Source: Pedobacter polysacchareus (lineage in GTDB: Bacteria > Bacteroidota > Bacteroidia > Sphingobacteriales > Sphingobacteriaceae). Taken from it: DNA of 64,000 nt. Positions 1 to 9,112 of the stretch are shown piece after piece. The notes under the pieces were generated by a model. The model saw nothing but the letters and a program-made list of their open reading frames with translations. It did no database searches and had not been told where the DNA came from. Each line of letters begins with the position of its first letter. Position 1 is the first letter of the stretch. The stretch covers positions 581,333 to 645,332 of the forward strand of contig NZ_JAHYSS010000001.1 in the NCBI RefSeq assembly GCF_019802255.1. Reading direction: 5' to 3'. A program made the translations under genes and the position numbers.

Positions 1-603
1 ATGGGAGTTTTATCATTTAATGGAAATAAAATTATTACGACTTCAGGTGGAGGTGCTCTTATATCAAATAATGAAGATATTATCAGTAAGTCGAGGTTTT
101 TGGCTACTCAAGCAAGAGATGAGGCACCACATTATGAACACAGTGAAATTGGATATAACTATAGAATGAGTAATGTCGCAGCTGGTATAGGTCGAGGCCA
201 AATGGAGGTGCTGAATGATCGTGTAGCAAAAAGAAGAGAACATTTTGAAACATATAAGAAAGCATTCTCTGATCTTGAATCTGTTTGTTTTGTGGATGAA
301 CCACCTGGATATTTTTCTAATCGGTGGTTAACAGCAATTCTAATAGATTCCAAGTTTTCAAAAGGAATTGATAGGGAAACAATTAGGGTTGCTTTAAACC
401 ATGAGAACATAGAAAGCAGACCCCTCTGGAAACCAATGCATTTGCAGCCGGTGTTTGCTCGTTATCCATATTACGGCGGAAGTGTCTCTGAGGATTTATT
501 TAATAATGGACTATGCCTTCCATCAGGTTCAAACTTGACTGATAATGATTTGGAAAGAATATTTAATGGGGTTATATCTGTCTATTCTAAGACTCTGGTA
601 TAA
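1..603 (+). CDS. DegT/DnrJ/EryC1-type sugar aminotransferase, C-terminal part
   Basis: This is the C-terminal half of a PLP-dependent nucleotide-sugar aminotransferase. Such enzymes make amino sugars for surface polysaccharides in the cytoplasm. The visible 200 residues open with GVLSFNGNK followed by IITTSGGG, the family's PLP-lysine loop, so K10 of the visible part is the likely Schiff-base lysine. It is followed by YNYRMSN and a RPLWKPMH segment typical of the family C-terminal domain. The family is about 370-400 residues long and the lysine normally lies near 180-190, so the ATG at the window edge is almost certainly internal and the gene starts upstream. It is followed on the same strand by ugd and a PglF-type dehydratase, which fits a UDP-amino-sugar pathway. 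The exact substrate cannot be read. Confidence 0.85.
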   Translation: MGVLSFNGNKIITTSGGGALISNNEDIISKSRFLATQARDEAPHYEHSEIGYNYRMSNVAAGIGRGQMEVLNDRVAKRREHFETYKKAFSDLESVCFVDEPPGYFSNRWLTAILIDSKFSKGIDRETIRVALNHENIESRPLWKPMHLQPVFARYPYYGGSVSEDLFNNGLCLPSGSNLTDNDLERIFNGVISVYSKTLV

Positions 604-728
604 CTGCAATTTCATTCTTGTTAACTAGGCAATACCTGTATTCTAGCGTTTTAGAAAATGGGATTGAATGAAATATTATTTAGTAACCTAGTTTGTGATA
701 AAAAAAAGTTTTCTAGTAAAAAAAGATT

Positions 729-2042
729 ATGAAAATAGCTGTTATTGGAACAGGATATGTGGGTTTGGTAACTGGTACCTGCTTAGCAGAAACAGGAAAC
801 AAAGTAATTTGTGTAGATATAGATGCTGCTAAAGTTAAAAAGATGCAAGATGGTCAGGTACCCATCTATGAACCAGGACTTGACGTGTTATTTCATAGGA
901 ATATTGCTCAAGGTAGGTTAACTTTTACGACTGATCTGGCACATGGTATTCAGGATGCACAGATTATATTTATGGCTTTACCGACTCCTCCTGGAGGTGA
1001 TGGTGCTGCCGATCTTTCCTATATCCTTGGCGCAGCAAAAGATATTTCTAAATTGGTTACAGAATACAAAGTGATTGTCAACAAATCTACCGTACCAGTA
1101 GGAACAGCGGATAAAGTACGCGCGGTTTTTGAAGCTAATACGAACATAGAAATTGATGTGGTTTCTAACCCTGAATTTCTTCGTGAAGGGGTCGCTGTGG
1201 AAGACTTCATGAAACCAGACCGTGTAGTGATTGGTACAAGAAGTGAAAGAGCACAGAAATTAATGGCGGAATTGTACGGCCCTTATGTGAGACAGGGAAA
1301 TCCGATCCTGTTTATGGATGAGCGTTCTTCTGAGCTGACAAAATATGCCGCCAATTCTTTCCTGGCTACGAAGATTACATTCATGAATGAAATTGCAAAT
1401 CTTTGTGAGATTGTGGATGCAGATGTAGATGCAGTACGTAAAGGAATTGGTTCTGATGCCAGAATTGGCAAGCGTTTCCTTTTCCCTGGAATTGGTTATG
1501 GAGGAAGTTGTTTTCCTAAAGATGTTCAAGCTTTGGCTAAATCTGCTGATGAACATCGATATGATTTCCAGATTCTGAAAGCGGTGATGGAAGTAAACGA
1601 GAAACAAAAGACAGTTTTGGTAGACAAGCTGTTGAATTATTATAAAGGTGACCTGAAAGGTAGGCATTTTGCTCTGTGGGGCTTGGCTTTCAAACCAGAA
1701 ACTGACGATATCCGCGAAGCTCCGGCATTGTATATTATCGATGAACTGCTGAAACATGGCGCTACTGTTGCTGCCTTTGATCCGGAAGGAATGGAGAATG
1801 TGAAACGTCTTTTGGGCGATAAAATCAGCTTTGTTGCTGATCAATATGAAGCTTTGCAAAATGCAGATGCGCTATTGATCGCTACTGAATGGTCTGTTTT
1901 TAGAAATCCTGACTTTGAAAGAATGGAGGAGATCCTGAGTAATAAAGTGATTTTTGATGGACGTAATTTATACGATATGGAGAAGATGATCGATCTGGGC
2001 TATTATTATAACAGTATTGGGCGTAGGCTAATAAATGGATAA
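729..2042 (+). CDS. ugd: UDP-glucose 6-dehydrogenase
   Basis: Oxidises UDP-glucose to UDP-glucuronate with two NAD+ in the cytoplasm, supplying acidic sugar for exopolysaccharide. The N-terminal Rossmann motif is GTGYVGLVTG (about residues 7-16). The central segment has NPEFLREG, and the catalytic cysteine is C261 in GYGGSCFPKD. The C-terminal NAD-type domain has LAFKPETDDIREAP. The length of 437 aa is normal for the family. The related UDP-ManNAc dehydrogenase family is less likely because the GSCFPKD and FLREG forms are those of Ugd. There is a 125-bp gap from the aminotransferase and about 200 bp to the next gene, so it may have its own transcript, although no clear promoter was seen upstream. 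Confidence 0.95.
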   Translation: MKIAVIGTGYVGLVTGTCLAETGNKVICVDIDAAKVKKMQDGQVPIYEPGLDVLFHRNIAQGRLTFTTDLAHGIQDAQIIFMALPTPPGGDGAADLSYILGAAKDISKLVTEYKVIVNKSTVPVGTADKVRAVFEANTNIEIDVVSNPEFLREGVAVEDFMKPDRVVIGTRSERAQKLMAELYGPYVRQGNPILFMDERSSELTKYAANSFLATKITFMNEIANLCEIVDADVDAVRKGIGSDARIGKRFLFPGIGYGGSCFPKDVQALAKSADEHRYDFQILKAVMEVNEKQKTVLVDKLLNYYKGDLKGRHFALWGLAFKPETDDIREAPALYIIDELLKHGATVAAFDPEGMENVKRLLGDKISFVADQYEALQNADALLIATEWSVFRNPDFERMEEILSNKVIFDGRNLYDMEKMIDLGYYYNSIGRRLING

Positions 2043-2188
2043 TCCTAGTATTCTTTTATTGGGCACTGTTTTTGAATAAGGAATATTTCTGGTATTTAAA
2101 ATATGCATTCATTGCCAATACACTCATAAAAAATCGTTGCAGAATAGTCTTATTATGAGTGTAAAATGACTATAACAAATATTGGGTA

Positions 2189-2217
2189 TTGTTTTGGAGT
2201 AATAATTGTTAAATTTG
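2189..2217 (+). promoter_or_regulatory. Bacteroidetes-type promoter for the PglF-like gene
   Basis: A TTG at 2189-2191 is separated by 18 nt from TAAATTTG at 2210-2217, which matches the TAnnTTTG -7 consensus of the Bacteroidetes housekeeping sigma factor. The expected start site is near 2223, giving a leader of about 18 nt before the ATG at 2241. Confidence 0.5.
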
Positions 2218-2240
2218 GGATAACGTTTTAATTAAGCTCT

Positions 2241-4202
2241 ATGTTTACTAAGTTAGAAATTGTATCGCGTTGGATTATTTTTACGATAGATATCTGCTTG
2301 AGCCTCCTTGCTTTGTTGTTTGCTGTGATTTTACAGCATAACTTTATTCTTGATAAGATTAATTTTATAGGATTCTACAAATCAATATTGTTGGTTATTG
2401 CAGTGAATACATTGGTATTCTATAGTGTGAAAACTTTTGCAGGAATCGTAAGATATACTTCAGCGCAGGATTCTTTCCGAATTTTATTTTCAGTTATTTT
2501 AAGTTCATTGGTTATTTTCTTTACAAATGCAGTAATTATTGTTGGTACAGGCTCTTCTGTGATAAGTAATGTTGCCATTGTAATATATACTCTGTTTAGC
2601 TTTTTAATGCTAATAACCTATAGGATTATAGTGAAATACTTCTTTATGTATCTTAAAAATGCAAAACTGGATAAAATAAGGATAATTATTTATGGTGCTG
2701 GTGAGGCTGGAGTAGCAACTAAAAGAACTTTTGATCATGATGCAAAAGTAAACAAGACAATTATTGCATTTGTAGATGATGATTTAAGGAAAGTAGGGAA
2801 AACAATTGATGGGGTTAAAATTTTGGATGCATCGCAATTGGAACATCTGATTGTAAAGCATGAAGTTGACGAAATTATCTTTGCTTCGTACACTATTCCT
2901 TCGGATAGGAAAAATCAAGTGGTAGATGTGTGTTTAGAACATAATGTTAAAATACTAAACATTCCTTCTCCTGATGTATGGGCAAAAGGACAGGTGACTA
3001 CGGCTCAAATTCAAAACTTAAACATTGAGGATCTTCTAAATAGGAAAACCATTGAGATTGATATTGATGGAATTCAAAATCAATTGAAAGATAAAAGGAT
3101 TCTAATTACCGGTGCCGCTGGCTCTATAGGTAGCGAGGTGGTTAGGCAATTACTGAAATTTGAAACAGGGCTAATTATTCTTTGTGATCAGAGTGAAACC
3201 GCGCTACATAATATTTATTTAGAATTGGAGGAAACTCATGCCAATACTAATTTTCATGCCTTTATTGGTGATGTAAGGGATGAAAAGCGAATGGAGTTTC
3301 TTTTTGAGACCTATAAGCCACATTACGTATACCATGCTGCAGCTTACAAACACGTTCCTTTAATGGAAGACAATCCTGCAGAGGCGATTAAAACAAATGT
3401 AGTGGGGACCAAAATGATTGCTGATAAATCCGTGAAACATGGTGTCCAGAAATTTGTAATGATTTCTACAGATAAAGCGGTAAATCCTACCAATGTAATG
3501 GGCGCTTCTAAAAGAATTGCCGAGATCTATGTACAATCTTTAAACAATTCATTGCACCACACGAATCATATTTTTAGTAATGGTCTAAGTTATATCAATG
3601 ATTTAAATGTAAAACCAATCACCAAATTTATTACCACACGTTTTGGGAATGTTCTAGGCTCTAATGGATCAGTAATTCCTCGTTTTAAGCAACAGATCGA
3701 AAAGGGAGGGCCGGTTACTGTAACTCACCCGGAGATTACCCGCTATTTTATGACCATCCCTGAGGCTTGTCGTTTGGTATTAGAAGCAGGTTGTATGGGG
3801 AAAGGTGGAGAAATCTTTGTTTTTGATATGGGGAAATCTGTTAAGATTGTTGAATTAGCAAAAAAGATGATCCGTTTAGCGGGCTTAGTACCTAATGAAG
3901 ACATACAAATTACTTTTTCGGGATTACGACCTGGAGAGAAGTTATTTGAAGAATTATTGAATGATAATGAAAATACTATGCCTACCCATCATGAAAAAAT
4001 CATGATCGGAAAAGTAAGAGAATATGATTTTAATGAAGTCCAAATGCAATTGGTTAAACTGACAGGTTATGCGTTAACCGACCACACCACTAAAGTAGTA
4101 CAGCAAATGAAAATTATTGTTCCTGAATTTAAGAGTAAAAACTCCATCTTTGAAGAGTTAGATGTGGAACGCCAGGAAGTTCCTGGAATACCTCAGAATT
4201 AG
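2241..4202 (+). CDS. Membrane-bound nucleoside-diphosphate-sugar dehydratase, PglF/WbpM/CapD type
   Basis: Likely UDP-GlcNAc 4,6-dehydratase acting at the inner membrane in synthesis of a surface glycan. The N-terminal ~130 residues contain about four hydrophobic membrane segments, followed by a Rossmann-like CoA-binding domain (IIYGAGEAG, about 155-165). The catalytic SDR domain begins near residue 285 with GAAGSIGSE. The active-site stretch STDKAVNPTNVMGASKR carries the Asp-Lys pair and a Met in place of the usual SDR Tyr, as known for PglF/FlaA1 enzymes. The length of 653 aa fits the long membrane class. It is expected to feed the DegT-type aminotransferase at the left edge, together giving a 4-amino or diamino sugar. 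The substrate assignment is an inference. Confidence 0.88.
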   Translation: MFTKLEIVSRWIIFTIDICLSLLALLFAVILQHNFILDKINFIGFYKSILLVIAVNTLVFYSVKTFAGIVRYTSAQDSFRILFSVILSSLVIFFTNAVIIVGTGSSVISNVAIVIYTLFSFLMLITYRIIVKYFFMYLKNAKLDKIRIIIYGAGEAGVATKRTFDHDAKVNKTIIAFVDDDLRKVGKTIDGVKILDASQLEHLIVKHEVDEIIFASYTIPSDRKNQVVDVCLEHNVKILNIPSPDVWAKGQVTTAQIQNLNIEDLLNRKTIEIDIDGIQNQLKDKRILITGAAGSIGSEVVRQLLKFETGLIILCDQSETALHNIYLELEETHANTNFHAFIGDVRDEKRMEFLFETYKPHYVYHAAAYKHVPLMEDNPAEAIKTNVVGTKMIADKSVKHGVQKFVMISTDKAVNPTNVMGASKRIAEIYVQSLNNSLHHTNHIFSNGLSYINDLNVKPITKFITTRFGNVLGSNGSVIPRFKQQIEKGGPVTVTHPEITRYFMTIPEACRLVLEAGCMGKGGEIFVFDMGKSVKIVELAKKMIRLAGLVPNEDIQITFSGLRPGEKLFEELLNDNENTMPTHHEKIMIGKVREYDFNEVQMQLVKLTGYALTDHTTKVVQQMKIIVPEFKSKNSIFEELDVERQEVPGIPQN

Positions 4203-4212
4203 AGCCCCTTAC

Positions 4213-5832
4213 ATGAATTTTAAAATAAAACACATCTCCTGGATAGGAGCCCTAATTTTTGGTAGTATTGGTGCTCAAGCGCAAACACCAAATGTAAATA
4301 TCCCGTATTCTTATCAGTTCTATCAAAAACTGAATAAATCTGTTTATGATATAAACAATCGTTCTCATTCTGCGATTAAAGGTTATTATGCCGATGATTC
4401 TTTACTGGTCCATCGATACAATGAATTGATGAAAATGGGTACAGACTCTTTAAACCGCCGCTCATGGGTTAGAAGAAAAATCACAGAAGAGCATTTATTG
4501 AATTTTAAAGGTGAGGATTATGAGGTTTATGCTGATTTCCTGCCTGATTTTCAAATTGGAAGGGAATTTTCTGAAGGTAAAACAACATGGATTAACACAA
4601 GAGGTATTCAATTAGGTGGTACAGTAGGAAAGCAGTTTTCTTTCTATACGAATGTTTATGAGAATCAAGGTGTGTTTGCCAACTACCTGACAGATTTTAT
4701 CAACACCAATCAAGTGGTTCCAAGTCAGATGTCTGGTAAATTATTTGGAACAACTAAAGATTGGTCCTATGCGACAGCTTTATTGTCTTACACACCTAAT
4801 AGATACCTAAACCTTGCAGTGGGGTACGATAAAAACTTTATCGGAGATGGATACCGTTCGATGTTACTTTCTGATGTAGCAGCAAACTATTCTTTTGTGA
4901 GGTTGCGTGCGAGTTTAGGTAATGTACAATACCAAACTATTTTTGGTTATATGCTGGATCCTGGGGCACAAAAGCTGACAACCGATAGACGTTTAGGAGA
5001 TCGTGGGAAATGGGCAGCAATGCATTATGTAGATTGGAATGCGACAAAGCGTTTCTCTATCGGATTCTTCCAGGCAGTAACCTGGGCTGATGCAGAGCCT
5101 GAAGGTAAAAGAGGTTTCGATTTTAATTACATCCATCCTTTCATCTTCCTTCGTTCTGTGGAAGGTGCCAATACCACTTCACCTGATAAAATGCGCTTAG
5201 GCATCAATACTAAATATGAGATCCTAGATAAAACCACGGTGTACGGTCAGTTTATGATCGATGAATTCACGGCTAAGGAGTTTTTTGGCAACAAAGGTTA
5301 CTGGGCAAATAAATGGGCCTTACAAATTGGTTTCAGAGGATCTGACTTGTTCAAAATAGAAGGGTTGAACTATCTAGCTGAGTTCAATACTGCCAGACCT
5401 TATACTTATGCCCACTTCGACAGGGTATCTAACTACGCGGCAATGAATCAACCATTGGCGCATCCAATGGGGGCGAATTTCAGAGAAGTATTAGGATTAG
5501 TGAACTATACTTACAAGCGATTCGACTTTCAGGGGCAAATGATGTATGCAAGATATGGTCTGGATCCAGAAGGACAGAATTATGGAAAGGATATTTTTAA
5601 GCCCTATGATACTAGAGCAGCTGATTATGGTAATTATATTGGACAAGGCATTAAAACTAACTTATACTTCGCTGAAGGACGTGTAGCCTATCTTTTAAAC
5701 CCAAAGTATAACCTTCGTTTGGAAGTAGGAGGAGTTTATAGAAAAGAGAGCAACAGCTTAGGTAATAAAAATACTGGCCTAATTACATTTGGGTTAAGAA
5801 GTACTTTCAGGAATTTATATCAAGATTTGTAA
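4213..5832 (+). CDS. Outer-membrane beta-barrel, RemB/Wzi-like
   Basis: A secreted protein of 539 aa from the ATG at 4213. The longer frame from 4162 overlaps the previous gene and lacks a sensible signal peptide, whereas from 4213 the N-terminus (MNFKIKHISWIGALIFG...GAQAQ) is a clear signal peptide. The remainder is rich in alternating aromatic and polar residues and ends in a strand-like FGLRSTF segment, typical of an outer-membrane barrel. It resembles the Bacteroidetes proteins annotated as gliding protein RemB or capsule-assembly Wzi family. Its position 10 nt after a polysaccharide enzyme supports a role in attaching or exporting the glycan. A motility role cannot be judged from this window. 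A long hairpin follows immediately. Confidence 0.6.
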   Translation: MNFKIKHISWIGALIFGSIGAQAQTPNVNIPYSYQFYQKLNKSVYDINNRSHSAIKGYYADDSLLVHRYNELMKMGTDSLNRRSWVRRKITEEHLLNFKGEDYEVYADFLPDFQIGREFSEGKTTWINTRGIQLGGTVGKQFSFYTNVYENQGVFANYLTDFINTNQVVPSQMSGKLFGTTKDWSYATALLSYTPNRYLNLAVGYDKNFIGDGYRSMLLSDVAANYSFVRLRASLGNVQYQTIFGYMLDPGAQKLTTDRRLGDRGKWAAMHYVDWNATKRFSIGFFQAVTWADAEPEGKRGFDFNYIHPFIFLRSVEGANTTSPDKMRLGINTKYEILDKTTVYGQFMIDEFTAKEFFGNKGYWANKWALQIGFRGSDLFKIEGLNYLAEFNTARPYTYAHFDRVSNYAAMNQPLAHPMGANFREVLGLVNYTYKRFDFQGQMMYARYGLDPEGQNYGKDIFKPYDTRAADYGNYIGQGIKTNLYFAEGRVAYLLNPKYNLRLEVGGVYRKESNSLGNKNTGLITFGLRSTFRNLYQDL

Positions 5833-5919
5833 TTGATTCACTAGGATAAAAAAATAAGAAGTCCGGGATTTTAATCCCGGGCTTCTTATTTTTTTATCCT
5901 AGTTGGAATAGTGAATCAA
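5833..5919. terminator. Very long hairpin, probable terminator
   Basis: Two 31-nt arms, 5840-5870 and 5873-5903, are complementary at every position except one G-T wobble, and only 2 nt separate them. The arms contain an A7/T7 run, so a U-rich tract is present when either strand is read. An outer pair (5833-5843 with 5909-5919, 11 bp, perfect) can extend the structure. It starts right after the stop of the RemB-like gene and separates the polysaccharide genes from the acyl-ligase operon. Confidence 0.8.
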
Positions 5920-5932
5920 AGTGTTACTTTTG
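5903..5932 (+). promoter_or_regulatory. Promoter of the acyl-ligase operon
   Basis: TTG at 5903-5905, a 19-nt spacer and TACTTTTG at 5925-5932 form a good Bacteroidetes promoter. The -33 element begins on the last base of the preceding hairpin arm. Transcription should start near 5938, about 12 nt before the ATG at 5950. This marks the following six genes as a separate unit from the polysaccharide cluster. Confidence 0.65.
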
Positions 5933-5949
5933 GCCATTAATGTTCTCAA

Positions 5950-7632
5950 ATGCTAGAAAATAACAATTTAAGTCAAGCTTTTTCAAAAAGTTTCAAGGCT
6001 GTTGGCAAACGTAATTGTGCCATCTTTTTGCCTAAAGGTGATCCTTTAAGCGAGATTTCTGTTACTGGGATTGGACTCCATGAAAAGGCGGTTGAAATGG
6101 CTTATCGGATGCTGGAAAGAAGGGAGGAGCTAAAACATAGCACACGACCTGTCTTACTGGCGATGTCTCCAGGATTAGATTTCGTAATTGCATTCATCGC
6201 AGGCTTATACGCTGGGATTACCATCGTTCCCATTCCAATTTCTAGGAGTAAATTACAGGAAGAAAGAATTCGAAATATTATCAGTGATTGTAATGCAGGA
6301 GAAATATTCTGTGATAAAAGTGGTTATGAGGCTTTAAAAGGTTTTTTGGACTTGCCGGCATTTAAACTGCACTGCATTACGGATGACCGGGAAGTTCTTG
6401 CGAACAACAGATTTGAATTGCCTGGTTTCTCCTTTACAGCTGAAGATCCTGCGTATATACAGTATACATCCGGGTCATTCAAGAAGCCAAAAGGGATTCT
6501 GCTTTCTCATGCGAATGTGCTCCATAACCTGAACTTGGTAGGTGAAGTTTGTGGTTTTAATGAACAAACGATCTCAGGAAGTTGGCTTCCTCATTATCAT
6601 GATATGGGCTTAGGTACTATTTTGGTGAGTTTGATACATGGATCTAAGATTGTCCTGATGTCACCTCTGGCATTTATTCAAAAGCCTGTGAGGTGGCTGA
6701 AAATGATTTCTGAGTATAAGGTAACACTTAGTGGCGCACCAGCTTTTGCCTATAACCTTTGCTGTAACAGGATCCCAGCAGATGAAATTCATGGATTGGA
6801 TTTGTCCAGCTGGAAGCTGGCATTTCTTGGTTCCGAAATCGTGCGTAAAAAAGTAATTTCTTCTTTTTATGAGAAGTTTTCCGCTGCTGGACTTTCTTCA
6901 AATTCCCTATTTGCGTGTTATGGTATGGCAGAAGCAAACTTTTTCATTGCAGGAGAACGGGCATTTAGGCAGGATGAAAACTTGGACTCAAATGAAGCGG
7001 AGATGATAGCGCCCTGTTTCTTACGTGAAATCGTCAAAAAGTCTATCATAATCGTTGATTTCATCACTAAAAAACAATTGCCTGATTCCGAAAAAGGAGA
7101 GATCTGGATTCAGTCAGCCTCATTGGCAAAAGGATATATTTTGCCCTCAACGAATCAACCTATTCCTGTTGATTCAACAGAATTTGCGCAAACTTGTGAA
7201 GGACAAGCTGGGGAATGGTTTAAAACCGGAGATTTAGGCTATCTTGATGGCGATAAATTATATGTGCTTGGTCGACAAAAGGATACCATTAAAGTAAATG
7301 GTTTGAATATTTCCGCTGCTGATGTTGAATGGTTGGCCGGAGACGTTAACTCCAACCTGAATCCATTAGCTGCCGCTGCTTTTAGAACCAGCGAGGAAGA
7401 CGATAGTAAAGCTTGTCTATTAATTGAAGTGTTTTCAACGGAGCCTATGAATATCGAAGATATCAAAGCACAAATACGATCAAAGATGCTGTCTTGTTTT
7501 TCATTGGAATTAGAACATATACTGATTTTGAAAAGCGGTACCTTGGATCGGACTTCCAGTGGAAAAATAAGGCGTTACTCCATAGGCCAGGATTTTGATA
7601 TTCATGCTTACGAAAAAAGAGTCCTGATATAG
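5950..7632 (+). CDS. Fatty acyl-AMP ligase (FAAL-type)
   Basis: An ATP-dependent adenylating enzyme expected to activate a fatty or related carboxylic acid as acyl-AMP and load it on a carrier protein. The P-loop-like motif YTSGSFKKPKG lies near residues 172-182. WLPHYHDMGLG, the FAAL/FACL signature, follows, then GAPAFAYNL and YGMAEANFF. The C-terminal domain carries KTGDLGYLD, GRQKDTIKVNG and TSSGKIRR with the catalytic lysine. The 560-aa length is that of a stand-alone FAAL without a fused carrier domain. A separate acyl carrier protein is encoded two genes downstream. An acyl-CoA ligase cannot be excluded without checking the FAAL-specific insertion, but the HDMGLG motif and the neighbouring carrier favour FAAL. 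It is the first gene of the operon. Confidence 0.87.
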   Translation: MLENNNLSQAFSKSFKAVGKRNCAIFLPKGDPLSEISVTGIGLHEKAVEMAYRMLERREELKHSTRPVLLAMSPGLDFVIAFIAGLYAGITIVPIPISRSKLQEERIRNIISDCNAGEIFCDKSGYEALKGFLDLPAFKLHCITDDREVLANNRFELPGFSFTAEDPAYIQYTSGSFKKPKGILLSHANVLHNLNLVGEVCGFNEQTISGSWLPHYHDMGLGTILVSLIHGSKIVLMSPLAFIQKPVRWLKMISEYKVTLSGAPAFAYNLCCNRIPADEIHGLDLSSWKLAFLGSEIVRKKVISSFYEKFSAAGLSSNSLFACYGMAEANFFIAGERAFRQDENLDSNEAEMIAPCFLREIVKKSIIIVDFITKKQLPDSEKGEIWIQSASLAKGYILPSTNQPIPVDSTEFAQTCEGQAGEWFKTGDLGYLDGDKLYVLGRQKDTIKVNGLNISAADVEWLAGDVNSNLNPLAAAAFRTSEEDDSKACLLIEVFSTEPMNIEDIKAQIRSKMLSCFSLELEHILILKSGTLDRTSSGKIRRYSIGQDFDIHAYEKRVLI

Positions 7633-7710
7633 GCAGGCTAGCCCTATACGTTCAATAATAAGTATACTAGTTTCTTGACCATACTGATTTAGCCTTTTAA
7701 TTCAATAAAC

Positions 7711-8859
7711 ATGAACAGTAGCACCGAAAAAATAATAAGGCCAGAACTTTCTCATCCAGGTTTTACCTATATTAATGATATTGATATTGCCAATGAGGTC
7801 AACAAAAACAGTGATTTTGTACCACCTCCCATGGAAAAGTACCTCCTTGAGCTGCAAGCTGCAAGTGGGAGAGATTTTTCTAACCTCATCCTAGTTTCTG
7901 GAAATGCACTTTTCTTTATGTCTGGAAATAAGCATATTCAGCTTCGAAAGAAGGTAATGAATACACTTGGAAAAGGTAATATTAACAAATGGATTCCAAT
8001 TTTTGATGAGGCGATTGACGCGGCCATCCTTAGTTTGAAAAATTCGGGAACTCCTGATATTGTTGCTGATTTTACTTATCCTTTATTTCTCGAAACTACT
8101 CAACGTGTTTTAGGAGTCCGACCGAATGATCCTGAAAGATTTGACTACTGGACGCAACAATTACAGACCCTGCTTCAGCCATTGTTACCCTTGAGGCAGT
8201 TGATCAAAATGGAAGCAGGTTTTGGTGACCTGTTGGACCAAATGCGGGAAAAGGAAATCGGGGAAAAGGAAGACAATCCAGCATCACTACTCAGCGAGTT
8301 GAGGGATTTTAGATTGGAAGGTTATTCAGAAGACGATGTTCTGGCTACAATATTAGTACTCTATGGTGCCTCTGTTAATATTTCTCAAACGATGGCCAAT
8401 GTGGTTTGGCATTTACTTTCAGCTCCTGAAGCCATTAGCGCATGCGCAAAAGATCCAGCATGGGTGACCAATAACCTGGAATATCTTATAAAAATTAGCG
8501 CATCACCAAGATATATCCACTCCATCTCCATGACTAATAAGAAAATTGGTGGCCTGGATTTTAGTAAAGGTGATAATGTACTGATTGACTTGCTGGAAGT
8601 TCATAATGTGGGCTGTCCTTTTGCAAAGGAGAAAAGCTGGACTAAAGAAGAACTCTCCAATAACTCACATATCGCATTTGGTAAAGGGATCCACTTTTGC
8701 GTAGGCGCTTTTCACAGTAGGGTTCTCATTGAGCGTGCTATACCTAAACTATTTGCAAGTTTTCCTAAAATCACCAAGTTGACGGATGTGCCGGATGTAA
8801 GCGACCAAAAACAAACGGTGATCCTAAATTCTTTAAAAGTTAGTCTAAACGAAAAATAA
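7711..8859 (+). CDS. Cytochrome P450 with non-canonical conserved motifs
   Basis: A haem-thiolate protein of 382 aa, soluble like bacterial class I P450s. The haem-binding loop is FGKGIHFCVG with the ligand at C330. Other landmarks are degenerate. The I-helix segment reads YGASVN around residues 218-223, with Ser221 and Val222 where the acid-alcohol pair (Asp/Glu-Thr) normally sits. The K-helix reads LEYLIK at 256-261, so the usual ExxR becomes YxxK. Some P450s lacking ExxR are known (CYP157 group), and loss of the acid-alcohol pair is known in enzymes with unusual oxygen chemistry. It lies 78 nt after the acyl ligase and 1 nt before the carrier protein gene, so an acyl group on that carrier is a plausible substrate. 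The reaction is unknown. Confidence 0.88.
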   Translation: MNSSTEKIIRPELSHPGFTYINDIDIANEVNKNSDFVPPPMEKYLLELQAASGRDFSNLILVSGNALFFMSGNKHIQLRKKVMNTLGKGNINKWIPIFDEAIDAAILSLKNSGTPDIVADFTYPLFLETTQRVLGVRPNDPERFDYWTQQLQTLLQPLLPLRQLIKMEAGFGDLLDQMREKEIGEKEDNPASLLSELRDFRLEGYSEDDVLATILVLYGASVNISQTMANVVWHLLSAPEAISACAKDPAWVTNNLEYLIKISASPRYIHSISMTNKKIGGLDFSKGDNVLIDLLEVHNVGCPFAKEKSWTKEELSNNSHIAFGKGIHFCVGAFHSRVLIERAIPKLFASFPKITKLTDVPDVSDQKQTVILNSLKVSLNEK

Positions 8860-8860
8860 A

Positions 8861-9112
8861 ATGCCGGAATTAAACAAAATATACCTTGTTGAATTATTAA
8901 TAACAAAAATAGCTGATCATGTGGAAATTGAAATTGATTCCATAGATCCAGCGAAAAACCTGGATGAAATAGGGTTGAGTTCCTTACATGCCGTAATTAT
9001 TTCCGGAGAGCTGGAAGATGCTCTGGAAATTGAAATCGACCCGATGATCATGTTTGAAAATAAAACTATTAATGAGGTAGCTGATAAGATAATGCTGTTG
9101 AATAATGGATAA
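8861..9112 (+). CDS. Stand-alone acyl carrier protein
   Basis: An 83-aa acidic protein of the phosphopantetheine carrier fold. The helix-II motif is IGLSSLHAV, where S41 is the expected 4'-phosphopantetheine attachment serine (usual form GxDSL). Helix III is followed by FENKTINEVAD, the typical carrier ending. Its ATG is 1 nt after the P450 stop and its end overlaps the carbamoyltransferase by 8 nt, indicating translational coupling. It is distinct from housekeeping AcpP, which normally sits beside fabF. The likely role is to carry the acyl chain loaded by the FAAL while the P450 and other enzymes act on it. Confidence 0.9.
   Translation: MPELNKIYLVELLITKIADHVEIEIDSIDPAKNLDEIGLSSLHAVIISGELEDALEIEIDPMIMFENKTINEVADKIMLLNNG

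Noticed and set aside
1260-1859. 199-aa minus-strand ORF inside ugd
   Set aside because: It lies entirely within a conserved gene on the opposite strand and its translation shows no family features.
4162-4212. Longer N-terminus for the RemB-like protein
   Set aside because: The ATG at 4162 is inside the previous gene and places non-signal residues before a clear signal peptide that starts at 4213.
5833-5919. Long inverted repeat as ends of an insertion sequence
   Set aside because: The arms are separated by only 2 nt, so no element can lie between them, and no transposase is nearby.
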